The notes under the pieces are model-generated. The model saw only the letters and a program-made list of their open reading frames with translations, was not told the DNA's origin and did not search any database. From Streptomyces iconiensis (GTDB lineage: Bacteria; Actinomycetota; Actinomycetes; Streptomycetales; Streptomycetaceae), in assembly GCF_028657195.3 (NCBI RefSeq), contig NZ_JANCPR020000055.1:1-64000 (forward strand): a stretch of DNA of 64,000 bases, in the 5' to 3' direction. A program made the position numbers and the translations under genes. Shown piece after piece: positions 40,969 to 49,484 of this stretch. The first letter of the stretch is position 1, and every line of letters begins with the position of its first letter.

Positions 40969-42834
40969 CTATCCGGCGTGCAGTGCGGCGCCGACGGCTC
41001 GGCCGAGCGCTTCCCCCACCGGGGGCGGCGAGGCGTGTCCCACCTGGCGGTACCGGGCTGTCTTGCGGCCGGCGAAGTGCCAGTCCTTGGGAAAGCCCTG
41101 GAGGCAAGCCGCCTGCTCCACCGTGAGTGCCACCATGCCGGCCCTTCCGAGTTGCGGATCCCAGTGGAAGTCGGCTCCGGGGACGTCGTCCGCCACCGTG
41201 CCACCGTCCACGCCCATCCGCGCCCAAGTGCTCTTCGTGCCGGTCGGACCGAGGTCCGGGCCGCCGCGCTCCCACGAGCCGCCCACCAGTGTCGGAGCCA
41301 CGCGGTCGGCCTGGAGGGCCCAGCGGTCGGCGTCCGCCCAGCCGCGCGCCGCCATGGAGGCGCCGAGAGCCTGGCCGACCGTCGGGGGAGTCTCCGACGG
41401 CGCCGGTGCGCGGAACGTTGTCGTCACGTCGCCGCTCATGGCTACGAGAACGCCTTGTTTCCTGTCCTGGGGCACTCCGTGCTCCACCGCGTTGAGCACG
41501 AACCAGTCGAGACGGTAGCCAAGAGGGGTCAGCCGTTCGGTGACGTACTCCCGAACCGACTCGTACACCTCGCTCGTCACCAGATCCGGCACGTTTTCGA
41601 GCAACAGTGCTCGGGGTCTCAGGGCCCGTGCGAGGTCGATCGTGGCTCGGAGGACCGTCAGCTCGTAGCTGTTGCCTCGTTCCCGATTGACGGCCGCCGC
41701 GGCCTTGAGGCGGGGAAGACCCGCGGAGATCAGGTCGAGACCGTGGAGATCATGGCCCAGCCGGTGTGTGGTCGGGTCGAGGTCGAGCAGGTCGATCTCG
41801 TGCACGTTCCAGTCGGGACGGTTCGCGCACAGGGTCTGACAGGCGACAGGACGGTTGTCGACCAGGAGCACCGGGTCGAACCCGGCGTTCTCCAGCCCGA
41901 GCGCCAGCCCGCCGGCCCCGGCGCAGACCTCAAGGGACCTGAGGCGTGTCCGACCGTGCCCGGAGGGCATCGGCTGCTGGGGAACGGGAGTTGCCGGCGT
42001 GCGGGCCCGCGGCTGCTGCGGAACGGGCCCGCCCTCGGTGACCCGTTCCCCGGAGACGCTGCCTGCTTGTGGCGCCGCCTTGTCGGCACGAAGAGCAGCG
42101 ACGGACTCCGCGGCCACGATCTTCAGCTCGGCGTCCAACTCCGCGTCGTCGAGGGCCTCGAAGAGGACGAACGGGGCGATGCGGAGGAGCCGTTTGAGGA
42201 AGTCACGCAGAACATCCCGTTCGTTCAGGTTGTCGAGAAGGAGCGTGTCCCAGACACGGAGAATGCCGCGCACGAGGTGCGGGCTCCCTCCCAGCGCCTT
42301 ACGGCGGGCGTAGATCTGGTCGAAGGCGGCCTCGCCGAGGATCTCCAGGGCCGCGTAGGGGTGCGGTGATCCGGGATCGTGGATGAGTTGCGCACGCCAC
42401 CACAGCCGGCCGAAGACGTGACGGGTGATGTCGCTCGCCAGGATGCGGTCGCGGGGAGGACGGGGGTAGCGCCAATGGGCCACGTCGGGGAGCACGACCA
42501 GGGCCAGGAAGGCCCACATGTCGCCGGACGCGGCTTCGGCAGGGACGAGGTTCATCTCCGCGTGCAACATCGCGGCGATGTCGAGGTCGAACCTGGCGCG
42601 CGCCGAGCGCGTCGACTCCTCGGGGAAGCCGGCGGCCCGCGCGTGCACGAGGACGCGTTCACGCAGGGTTCGCAGGTCTCCCTCGCCGGCCCGGTCACCT
42701 CCCGTGGCGACGTAGACGGCCGAGTCGTGGCGTGTGCCGGTGCGCCGGGCGAGTTCCGCCAGAGGTAGCTCCTTGTACTCCTGGTACAGCGGTCTGGCCT
42801 GCCCGGCGAGGAGACGGGGGTACAGCAGGGCCAT
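40969..42834 (-). CDS. DUF6339 - C5-methyltransferase-like fusion lacking the catalytic Pro-Cys
   Basis: The 621-residue protein has an N-terminal DUF6339-like domain (about 1-260: MLHAEMNLVPAEAASGDMWAFLALVVLPDVAHWRYP, ITRHVFGRLWWRAQLI), a Pro/Gln-rich linker (about 260-295), then a C5-MTase fold: motif I SLEVCAGAGGLALGLENAGF, motif VI LLLENVPDLV, motif VIII-like QDRKQGVLVAM and motif X-like QVGHASPPPVGEALG. At motif IV it reads ISAGLPRLKAAAAVNR where active enzymes have GGPPCQxFS, so the catalytic Cys is missing. It may bind DNA or SAM as a specificity or sensor subunit. GGAGG lies 11 nt before the ATG. Confidence 0.85.
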   Translation of the reverse strand: MALLYPRLLAGQARPLYQEYKELPLAELARRTGTRHDSAVYVATGGDRAGEGDLRTLRERVLVHARAAGFPEESTRSARARFDLDIAAMLHAEMNLVPAEAASGDMWAFLALVVLPDVAHWRYPRPPRDRILASDITRHVFGRLWWRAQLIHDPGSPHPYAALEILGEAAFDQIYARRKALGGSPHLVRGILRVWDTLLLDNLNERDVLRDFLKRLLRIAPFVLFEALDDAELDAELKIVAAESVAALRADKAAPQAGSVSGERVTEGGPVPQQPRARTPATPVPQQPMPSGHGRTRLRSLEVCAGAGGLALGLENAGFDPVLLVDNRPVACQTLCANRPDWNVHEIDLLDLDPTTHRLGHDLHGLDLISAGLPRLKAAAAVNRERGNSYELTVLRATIDLARALRPRALLLENVPDLVTSEVYESVREYVTERLTPLGYRLDWFVLNAVEHGVPQDRKQGVLVAMSGDVTTTFRAPAPSETPPTVGQALGASMAARGWADADRWALQADRVAPTLVGGSWERGGPDLGPTGTKSTWARMGVDGGTVADDVPGADFHWDPQLGRAGMVALTVEQAACLQGFPKDWHFAGRKTARYRQVGHASPPPVGEALGRAVGAALHAG

Positions 42835-42840
42835 CGGTCG

Positions 42841-43737
42841 CTACGCCTCCTTGAAGATCTGAGTGGCGGCCTGGAGCTCGGAGGCGAACAAGCTGGGTGA
42901 GTGCTCACGGCGCAGGCGTAGGTCGTGGACGGTCGAGCCGGGGAAGAGTCGATGGAAGAGGTTGGTCAGGGTGGCTCCGAGAGAGTCCTCGGGGAAGTCC
43001 GCGCCGTCCACGAACTGCTCCTGCTGCAGGGCGTGTTCGAGCATGATGCGTGCACAGTCCGCGTAGACCATCGACAGGACGGCCCTGTCGACGGCGCGGG
43101 GCTTTCCCGCGTTGGCGAAAGCGGTGGCCACGGTCTCGTTGCGTTCGTTGACGAGCAGCAACAGCGATCCCATGGCGGCGGAGTGGAGGTGGGCACCGAT
43201 CTGTAGATGCCAGGCGGCCTCGGTGGGGAAGGAGGTGTGCTCGAAGTCGATGACCGTCATCGGGAACTGCGGGGCGTCCCCTTGCAGGCGCAGCGTCGCC
43301 TGATCGCTCCAGAGCAGCGAGCCGGCGCGGTGCGGAGCGAAGGGGGCGTGCGTGGAGGAGACGCCGGAGAGCACCAACACGGTGTCCAGTGTCAGGACGC
43401 CACCCAGATCCACGCCGCGCAGTGTGCCTCGCAGCTCGATGTCCTGGACACCGTCCCCCGTGAGAGGCACCCGCCGGAGGCAGCCGCGCAGGTTGGAGCC
43501 CGTCGCGGTCCAGATGGCGGCCAGGCCGAGCACGGCGTCCGCCGGCAGGCCCGCACCGGCTCTGGCCCGGGGGACATCGATGCGCACCGCCCGTCGCAGT
43601 TCGACATCCATCTGGTAGTCCCAGTCGTCGAGCGCTTCGGGAAGAGGAAGTTCTTCGTCGCCGAGGACGAGACGCCACCCTTCCGGGACGACGACCGTCG
43701 CCGGTGGCGTCCGATACGGAAGCGCGAGCCTGCTCAT
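42841..43737 (-). CDS. Hypothetical protein of the Z1 operon
   Basis: This 298-residue protein belongs to the operon by position: its ATG overlaps the GHKL gene's stop (ATGA) and it is 6 nt from the next gene. It is mostly beta-rich (PPATVVVPEGWRLVLGDEELPLPEALDDWDYQ at the N-terminus, then VLGLAAIWTATGSNLRG, GDGVQDIELRGTLRGVDLGGVLTLDTVLVLS) with a helical end. I do not recognise the fold. A role as a DNA- or protein-binding subunit of the complex is possible. No enzymatic motif is visible. Confidence 0.75.
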   Translation of the reverse strand: MSRLALPYRTPPATVVVPEGWRLVLGDEELPLPEALDDWDYQMDVELRRAVRIDVPRARAGAGLPADAVLGLAAIWTATGSNLRGCLRRVPLTGDGVQDIELRGTLRGVDLGGVLTLDTVLVLSGVSSTHAPFAPHRAGSLLWSDQATLRLQGDAPQFPMTVIDFEHTSFPTEAAWHLQIGAHLHSAAMGSLLLLVNERNETVATAFANAGKPRAVDRAVLSMVYADCARIMLEHALQQEQFVDGADFPEDSLGATLTNLFHRLFPGSTVHDLRLRREHSPSLFASELQAATQIFKEA

Positions 43738-45713
43738 GTGAGGCTCACCGCCCGGGTCTTGACCGTGATCTCCGTGATGGTGTCCGGAGCGGGCAGCACC
43801 ACGGCACGCCACACGGCGTCGTCCCCGCCCTCGATCACGTACGTCGGGGTGGTGTGCAGGTCGCCCGACGGGTCCTCCCAGCCTACGAGTTGGGGCTCTG
43901 GCGCGCCCATCGGTGGGTCCGTCTCGCGATTCCCGGCTCCCGGTAGCGCCACGGCCAGTTCGACGCGTACGCGTTGCGCGACCGGCGCGGGGAGCCGGAA
44001 GTGCTGTACCAGAACGGCCACCCCGGAGCGCTCCTCGAAGGAGGTGTCGCCGACGTACTGGACGCGCGGACGGTGCTTGGCCACGTTCGAGGGTCGGGGC
44101 GCCGGCAGGCCGCCCGCTTCGCCCAGGGATCGGGGCGTTCCTGCACCGTGGCGGTCCGAGGTGCCTCCCACGGCCGCACCTTCGGCCGGTGCGTCCTCCG
44201 TGTCGTCGTCCGGCATCGCCACCGCCCTGCCGACGGCGGTGCCGTAGTCGGTGCCCGCACCGATGCCCCATGCGCCACCGACCAGCGACGAGAACCGGGT
44301 ACTCGCCGCGCCGAGTGCCACGTGCGCCGAGCCGCCCCGGGCCGAGCCGCCCAACTCCAGAAGCCCTTCGACCGACTCCTTGATCCGCGTGAACGTCGTT
44401 CGTACGAAGGAGCTGTCCGGAAGCTCCAGGGACTGTGGGTTCCAGGCGTCGTGCGTCGGCGGTTCCGACTGCGCGAACACCTCGTCGAGTTCCGTGTCCG
44501 CGCGGAACACGCCGGCGTAGGAGACCTGCTCCATGCCCGGCTCGCGGCCCGCGTAGTAGGTGACCACGAGTTCCGCGGGACGCATCAGGCACACATGGTG
44601 CACGGTGTGCCCGATCTGCGCGGATTCCATCGCCCGCCGGGCCGCAGGAGAGAGGCTCGGCGACGGCACGAGGCGTTTGACGAGCCCCAAGCGGCCGAGG
44701 AGTCGATGGGGGCGGCGACACATGAGCTCTTGCCCGTCGCCACCTTCCATCTTCCGGAAGGCGTCGACGAAGAGGTTCAGAGGGCGCGTGCTGCGCGGAT
44801 CGGGTACGGGGACGTCGAGCCCGTCACAGGTGACGGAGAACCGCATGGGGACGCGCCCGTCGGCGCGCTCCAGCATCTTGGGCCACAGTTGCCACGCCAT
44901 GGTCTGTGCCAGGTACGCGGCAGCGGCTTGCGCATCCAGTGCGTCAAGGTGCGGATCGACGACGACCACACTGGTGCCGGTCTCCCCGGGCCCGAAAGGG
45001 GTCAGCCCCAGGCGCTTCGCGGTGTCCTCCGCCGTCCGGCCGGTCAGGGGCTCGATCACGTCCCCGGACGCGTCGCCCCACCAGTGCCGGCCGGTGAAAC
45101 GTCGCGTGCTTCCGTCGGTGGTCGTCGCGTGGAAGCTGGTCCACAGAGCGCACCCCATGAGCCGGGTTTCCAGCTCTCCGGCCGGAGTGCGACAACGTGT
45201 GTGCACGAGGACGGTGCCCGCCTTGGACAACAGGTAGAAGATGCTCTTGCCGAAGCCGTACGTCCCGCCCCCGAGCGCGCCGTCACGGGGCTCACCCACA
45301 TTGCGGACGAAGGCGACGAAGTCCTGGCCGCCGGGCACACCGTCGTCGGCGCGTGTGGGCCCACCGAGGCCGCAGGTGCCGCGGTCGGAGATCACCATGA
45401 GTCGGATGGAAGGGCTGCCCAGGGAGCCCCGCAAGGGCAACCGGTCCGTCCTCGGTGCGTTGTGCGTCAGCAGCTCGCGCCAGGACGTCGCGTGCGCGGG
45501 TCCGACGGTGCGCAGCTCGATTCCGAACTCCACCGAGCCTTCCTGCTCGGTGTCACGCGCGTCCCAGCTGTTCTGCGCGGCCTCCCGCACCAAAATCGTC
45601 AGCAGGTCCAGTTCGGGGCGCCCGAGTTGATTGCGGATTCCCTCCGCCGCGCCGGCGCCCTCGGGAGGGAAAGGTTGCGAGTACCACCGCGCCTGCGTCG
45701 TGGTCCCTGTCAT
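43734..45713 (-). CDS. GHKL (MutL/Hsp90-like) ATPase of the Z1 operon
   Basis: The 659-residue protein has the GHKL ATP-binding motifs: N-box ILVREAAQNSWDARD (E..N..D), G1-box VISDRGTCGLGG (DxGxG-type) and GGGTYGFGKSIFYLL (G2 box). The region after about 250 is unrelated to known GHKL partners: beta-rich, with SYAGVFRADTELDEVFAQSEP, and a proline-rich linker (about 510-560) before a beta C-terminal domain. Such ATPases clamp on substrates when ATP binds. The ATG overlaps the upstream gene's stop and the stop overlaps the next ATG. It is a core gene in predicted Z1-type defence operons. Confidence 0.88.
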   Translation of the reverse strand: MTGTTTQARWYSQPFPPEGAGAAEGIRNQLGRPELDLLTILVREAAQNSWDARDTEQEGSVEFGIELRTVGPAHATSWRELLTHNAPRTDRLPLRGSLGSPSIRLMVISDRGTCGLGGPTRADDGVPGGQDFVAFVRNVGEPRDGALGGGTYGFGKSIFYLLSKAGTVLVHTRCRTPAGELETRLMGCALWTSFHATTTDGSTRRFTGRHWWGDASGDVIEPLTGRTAEDTAKRLGLTPFGPGETGTSVVVVDPHLDALDAQAAAAYLAQTMAWQLWPKMLERADGRVPMRFSVTCDGLDVPVPDPRSTRPLNLFVDAFRKMEGGDGQELMCRRPHRLLGRLGLVKRLVPSPSLSPAARRAMESAQIGHTVHHVCLMRPAELVVTYYAGREPGMEQVSYAGVFRADTELDEVFAQSEPPTHDAWNPQSLELPDSSFVRTTFTRIKESVEGLLELGGSARGGSAHVALGAASTRFSSLVGGAWGIGAGTDYGTAVGRAVAMPDDDTEDAPAEGAAVGGTSDRHGAGTPRSLGEAGGLPAPRPSNVAKHRPRVQYVGDTSFEERSGVAVLVQHFRLPAPVAQRVRVELAVALPGAGNRETDPPMGAPEPQLVGWEDPSGDLHTTPTYVIEGGDDAVWRAVVLPAPDTITEITVKTRAVSLT

Positions 45714-46762
45714 GAGCCCTCCTCGACGAGCATGGCCTCCAGATACCGCTCCACCCGGGTCCTGGACAGCGGGTGCGGGGGCTCGACGGCCAGATCGACC
45801 GTGTACTCCACGTCGGTCACGGTGATCGGCACCTCGGCGGCCGTCAGATCCTGGCTCGTCAGCCGGGGGAACCCCTTCTCCACGGCGTACCAGCGCTCCT
45901 CCGCCACGCGGAACAGCACCGATCGGTAGCGTTCCGCGTCCGCGGTACGGTAGCCCGCCTCCACGAGCAGTCCGAGCAGTGCGCTCTCGTCGTCGCACAG
46001 GGACAGCGCGCGGGCCACCAGGTCCACCACGCTGCTTCCGGACGCGGGGTCGGTGGCCCGCTCCAGGCGAAAACAGACGAGCCGGAGATTCCCACCCTCC
46101 GGGGCCTCCAACTGGCGCAGGCCGTGTACGCGCACCCGCAGTGCGTTGCCGCCGGTGACGGACTTGACCTCGACCGCGTCGGTGCCGGTGGTGAAGTCGT
46201 GACGGTTCCCGCTGGGGCCGAGCCACAGCCGATGCGCGCTCGGGTCGTCCTCCAGCAGGCGCGCCAGCAGCGTCAACTCTCCGAAGAGCGCGGCCAACTG
46301 ATCGACTCCCAGCGGTGAGCCGCTGGTCTGGAACAGCGCTCGCCAGCGGTCCAGTACGCGGTGGACGGCCTTGAGCGCCGGGGCGTCGCGGGTCGGGGAC
46401 GCGCTCTCGCTCTCCGAGCCCTCGATCTCTTCGAGCACGTCCTCGCACAGGCCCGTGAACACGTCGTCCAGGTCGCGTCGTAGGCAGCCGAGGTCGGCAT
46501 AGCTCTGATAGACCTCGGCGTCCTCCAAGGGGCGCTTGCGCAGCAGCAGGACGGGCCCGTCCAAGCCGCGTCGTACGCGTTGACCGGAGGCGATGGGAAC
46601 GAGCAGGTGCCGGTGGCCCTCGTGGTCGACCGCGGCCAGCGGCGGGCCGCTCCGGGTCGAGACCGGCAACGGGGCCGTACGCAGCCGGTGGGGTGAGGAG
46701 GCGGGCCGGTCGGCCAGGTCGCGCCAGCGGTCCTCGACGGCGGGCCGGAATCGCCCCTTCAC
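45710..46762 (-). CDS. PD-(D/E)XK motif protein (DUF4420-like nuclease)
   Basis: The 350-residue protein has the nuclease core at about 160-215: LAALFGELTLLARLL (helix with the first Glu), then GPSGNRHDFTTGTDAVEVKS, which supplies the D...ExK residues. The rest (SVLFRVAEERWYAVEKGFPRL, EVPITVTDVEYTVDL) fits the DUF4420 family. It is the predicted DNA-cutting subunit of the operon. GTG 46762 overlaps the Z1 stop (GTGA). The catalytic residues look intact, so the system may restrict DNA. Confidence 0.88.
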   Translation of the reverse strand: MKGRFRPAVEDRWRDLADRPASSPHRLRTAPLPVSTRSGPPLAAVDHEGHRHLLVPIASGQRVRRGLDGPVLLLRKRPLEDAEVYQSYADLGCLRRDLDDVFTGLCEDVLEEIEGSESESASPTRDAPALKAVHRVLDRWRALFQTSGSPLGVDQLAALFGELTLLARLLEDDPSAHRLWLGPSGNRHDFTTGTDAVEVKSVTGGNALRVRVHGLRQLEAPEGGNLRLVCFRLERATDPASGSSVVDLVARALSLCDDESALLGLLVEAGYRTADAERYRSVLFRVAEERWYAVEKGFPRLTSQDLTAAEVPITVTDVEYTVDLAVEPPHPLSRTRVERYLEAMLVEEGS

Positions 46763-49323
46763 CCGGCGTCCTCCGCCTCAAGCGCGCTGAAGTCCTCTTC
46801 TTCGAGGCGCACGCGGGACAGATCGGCGGAGATGTAGCTTCCGTCCCAGTTCACCTGGCTGTCCTCCGTGCTCGGTTCCGGGAAGACCAGACCGACGCCG
46901 ATCACATGCTCCTCAGCGCCCAAGGGTTCACGCCTTTCGCGCTTCTCGCTCGGGACCGAGTCCTTGTCGATCGGGTAAAGAACGACCAGGCCGGTGTCAG
47001 GAAGCTGCTGGGCGCGTGCCGCGGTGATCTCCTTCTCCTTCATCTTCTCCGAGACGTTCTTCAGGTCGACTGCCGCGTCCCGACGGCTCATCAGCGTCTT
47101 GATGTCCGCGAAATCAGGCTCCGCGGGGTAGTGGACGCGGGCACGCGAAACACGTCCGACAGAGATGTCAGGCCCGAAGGTGAAGGAGTCCTCGTCGTTC
47201 CGGACAGGAGTACCGATGAGGGCGACGTTCCACCGGCGGAGCGCCCCTGCCTTCACTCTCCGCTGGATGTACTCGGTCAGGAGACGCGAGTCCCCCTCCT
47301 GCGATTTCGGGTGGAAGCTGTATTCCTCCAGGAAATCAAGAACCAGCTCGTGGTTGACGCCGTGCAGCACGTGGCGTCCGTCCTCCGGACGGGCGTCGTG
47401 CCTGTCGGCCGCTGCGGCGGCGCCGGTGACGAGCGTGCGCGCGGCGCGCTGGTTGCCCAGCAGCCAGTCGGCGTTCGTGTGGAAATAGTGCGTCTGCACG
47501 CGGCGGCCCCCGTAGGAGGAGCACGCCTTCACCGCCGACTTCATCTTGGCCGCCGCCGTCACGCGCAGGCTCGGGTGAGTACGTAGGCGCACGGCGAAGG
47601 ACAGCGGAGTCTCGTCCTCATGCATGTAGACGTCGATGTCCCGCCGCATCTCGGCCTCGACCGTGGCCACGTGACGGAACCAGCCCTGCAACTCGTCCGT
47701 CATCCAGATCCGCGGCAGGTCGGCGTACCCGTGCCGGAAACCGAACCATCGGCCCATCTGCAACAGGGTGTCGTAGGCCGAGACAGCGCGGACGAAATAG
47801 CTGACCGACAGGCCCTCCAGGGTCAGACCGCGCGAGAGCGTGTTGCCGCCGACGGCAACGGCCACCACAGGGCCTTTGTCGTAATCCAGGCGGTCCTCGC
47901 TCCGCGAGTTGTCCATGACGACACGGCAGTCGTCCAGCACGCCCGGAAGCTCCGGGAGCAGTTCGTCGAACGCGACCGTCTTCTCCCCGAAGTCCTCCGC
48001 CGGCACCCGTGTGGTCTCCGCGTTCCACAGCGCGCGCAGCCGGCTGAGCATTTCCGGATCGCTCAGCCGGCCACGCACGTGAATACGCGCCTTCTCCAGC
48101 GGTTGCCAAAAGCTGTCGTGCACCAGGGTGTTCACGCTGGTGTGGATGAGCATGGTCGCGTGGGGATTTCCGGTGCCCCGTACCCTGCGGGCCGCCGTGG
48201 AGAGCCAGAAATAGCGGATGGCCTGCTCAAGGGTGTCGGTGACGGCCGGCGTGAAGCCCTCCACCTCGGCCCGGGACGTGGGACGGACGTCGGAGACGTC
48301 GTCCTCCGGAACGCTGCGGACCATGTCGTGACCGTCGTCCATGTCGGCCGGGTCCTCCCCGTCCAGCGCATAGCGTCCGAAGAGGACCTCCGTCCCGAAA
48401 TGGCCTTTCGGCTTGGGCAGGTTGACGATGAAGTCCTGCGGATACAGGTCGTCGGCCGACGGATCGATGAGGACATTGGCGAACGGAGAGGCCGTGTAGC
48501 CCACGTACCCGGATTTCGGCAGGGTGTCGAGGATCCTGCGAATCAGCGGGTTGATCGTCTTCGTGGCGACCGTCGCCTGATCGGCCTCGTCGTCGATGAT
48601 GAGGGCAGGTGCGTCCTTGAGGTAGTCGGAAGCCGATTCGAGCCACTTGGCGAACTTACGCAGCACGGGGGCATTCTTCTTCACCACGCACAGGACATGG
48701 GTCTGATTGCTGCCGCCGAAGTAGGACTTGGCGTTTTCCGTGGGGACGAAATCGTGGTCGAGGCCGGTCAACTGCGACCACCGTGTCGGATTCGCGTGCA
48801 CCAACTGCTGGACGAGCCGAGCCTGTGTCTGTCGGCGCAGGCCGTTGTGGACCCCGGAGAGCACGATGAAGAGTTTGTAACCGCGATCGGCCGCTTTCGC
48901 CATGACGGAGGTGAAGTTGGTGGTCTTGCCCGACTGCACGTAACCGACGACGAGCCCTCGGGTGGAGAACTCACGTTCCTTGGGGTGGCTGAGCAGGGAG
49001 ACGATTCGGGTCGAGGCGTCGTCCAGATCCTGGACGGCCTCGTCCGGCCAGCCGGCTTCTCGCTGGATGCGCTTCACCGCGTTCCAGGCCACATCGTCCT
49101 CGCGAGGACCGGTGTACCAGGTGTCCCGGTTTCCGCGAACCACGGAGCGTGGCTCCTCCAACTCCTTGATCTCCAGCATGCGTTGTTCGTGACGTTCCCT
49201 GAGGGCCTCGATGGTGTCGTCGGGGAGCCGGAGGATCTGGAGTTTCTTCACGGCATCGGCCGGTGTGGCGGTATCCAGGAGACTCCGAAAGACCTCGTAC
49301 TGGTCGTCCAGCTCGCTGCTCAC
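46759..49323 (-). CDS. Z1-domain superfamily 2 helicase/ATPase
   Basis: The 854-residue protein has a Walker A region RGLVVGYVQSGKTTNF (about 124-139), Walker B LIIDDEADQA (DEAD/DEAH-like), motif III GYTASPFANVLID and a C-terminal motif VI QMGRWFGFRHGYADLPRI. The Z1 name refers to the middle region (about 410-620). It starts the operon with GTG 49323 and GGAGG upstream. Helicase-like ATPases of this family are thought to translocate on DNA and to power nucleolytic defence, which fits the following genes. All ATPase motifs are present. Confidence 0.92.
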   Translation of the reverse strand: MSSELDDQYEVFRSLLDTATPADAVKKLQILRLPDDTIEALRERHEQRMLEIKELEEPRSVVRGNRDTWYTGPREDDVAWNAVKRIQREAGWPDEAVQDLDDASTRIVSLLSHPKEREFSTRGLVVGYVQSGKTTNFTSVMAKAADRGYKLFIVLSGVHNGLRRQTQARLVQQLVHANPTRWSQLTGLDHDFVPTENAKSYFGGSNQTHVLCVVKKNAPVLRKFAKWLESASDYLKDAPALIIDDEADQATVATKTINPLIRRILDTLPKSGYVGYTASPFANVLIDPSADDLYPQDFIVNLPKPKGHFGTEVLFGRYALDGEDPADMDDGHDMVRSVPEDDVSDVRPTSRAEVEGFTPAVTDTLEQAIRYFWLSTAARRVRGTGNPHATMLIHTSVNTLVHDSFWQPLEKARIHVRGRLSDPEMLSRLRALWNAETTRVPAEDFGEKTVAFDELLPELPGVLDDCRVVMDNSRSEDRLDYDKGPVVAVAVGGNTLSRGLTLEGLSVSYFVRAVSAYDTLLQMGRWFGFRHGYADLPRIWMTDELQGWFRHVATVEAEMRRDIDVYMHEDETPLSFAVRLRTHPSLRVTAAAKMKSAVKACSSYGGRRVQTHYFHTNADWLLGNQRAARTLVTGAAAAADRHDARPEDGRHVLHGVNHELVLDFLEEYSFHPKSQEGDSRLLTEYIQRRVKAGALRRWNVALIGTPVRNDEDSFTFGPDISVGRVSRARVHYPAEPDFADIKTLMSRRDAAVDLKNVSEKMKEKEITAARAQQLPDTGLVVLYPIDKDSVPSEKRERREPLGAEEHVIGVGLVFPEPSTEDSQVNWDGSYISADLSRVRLEEEDFSALEAEDAG

Positions 49324-49484
49324 CGGGGGCCTCCTGATCGTCGCTCTGTGGTTCTCCGTATGCAGCCTCTGTCACCGGGCCAGGTCAGGGGAACACGAGC
49401 CCCGCAGATTGCCCAAAATGTTATTTATGTGGGACAAGCGAAAGTGGCGGTGCCAAACGGTCGGAGGCGTCTCGCCGCCGCTGT

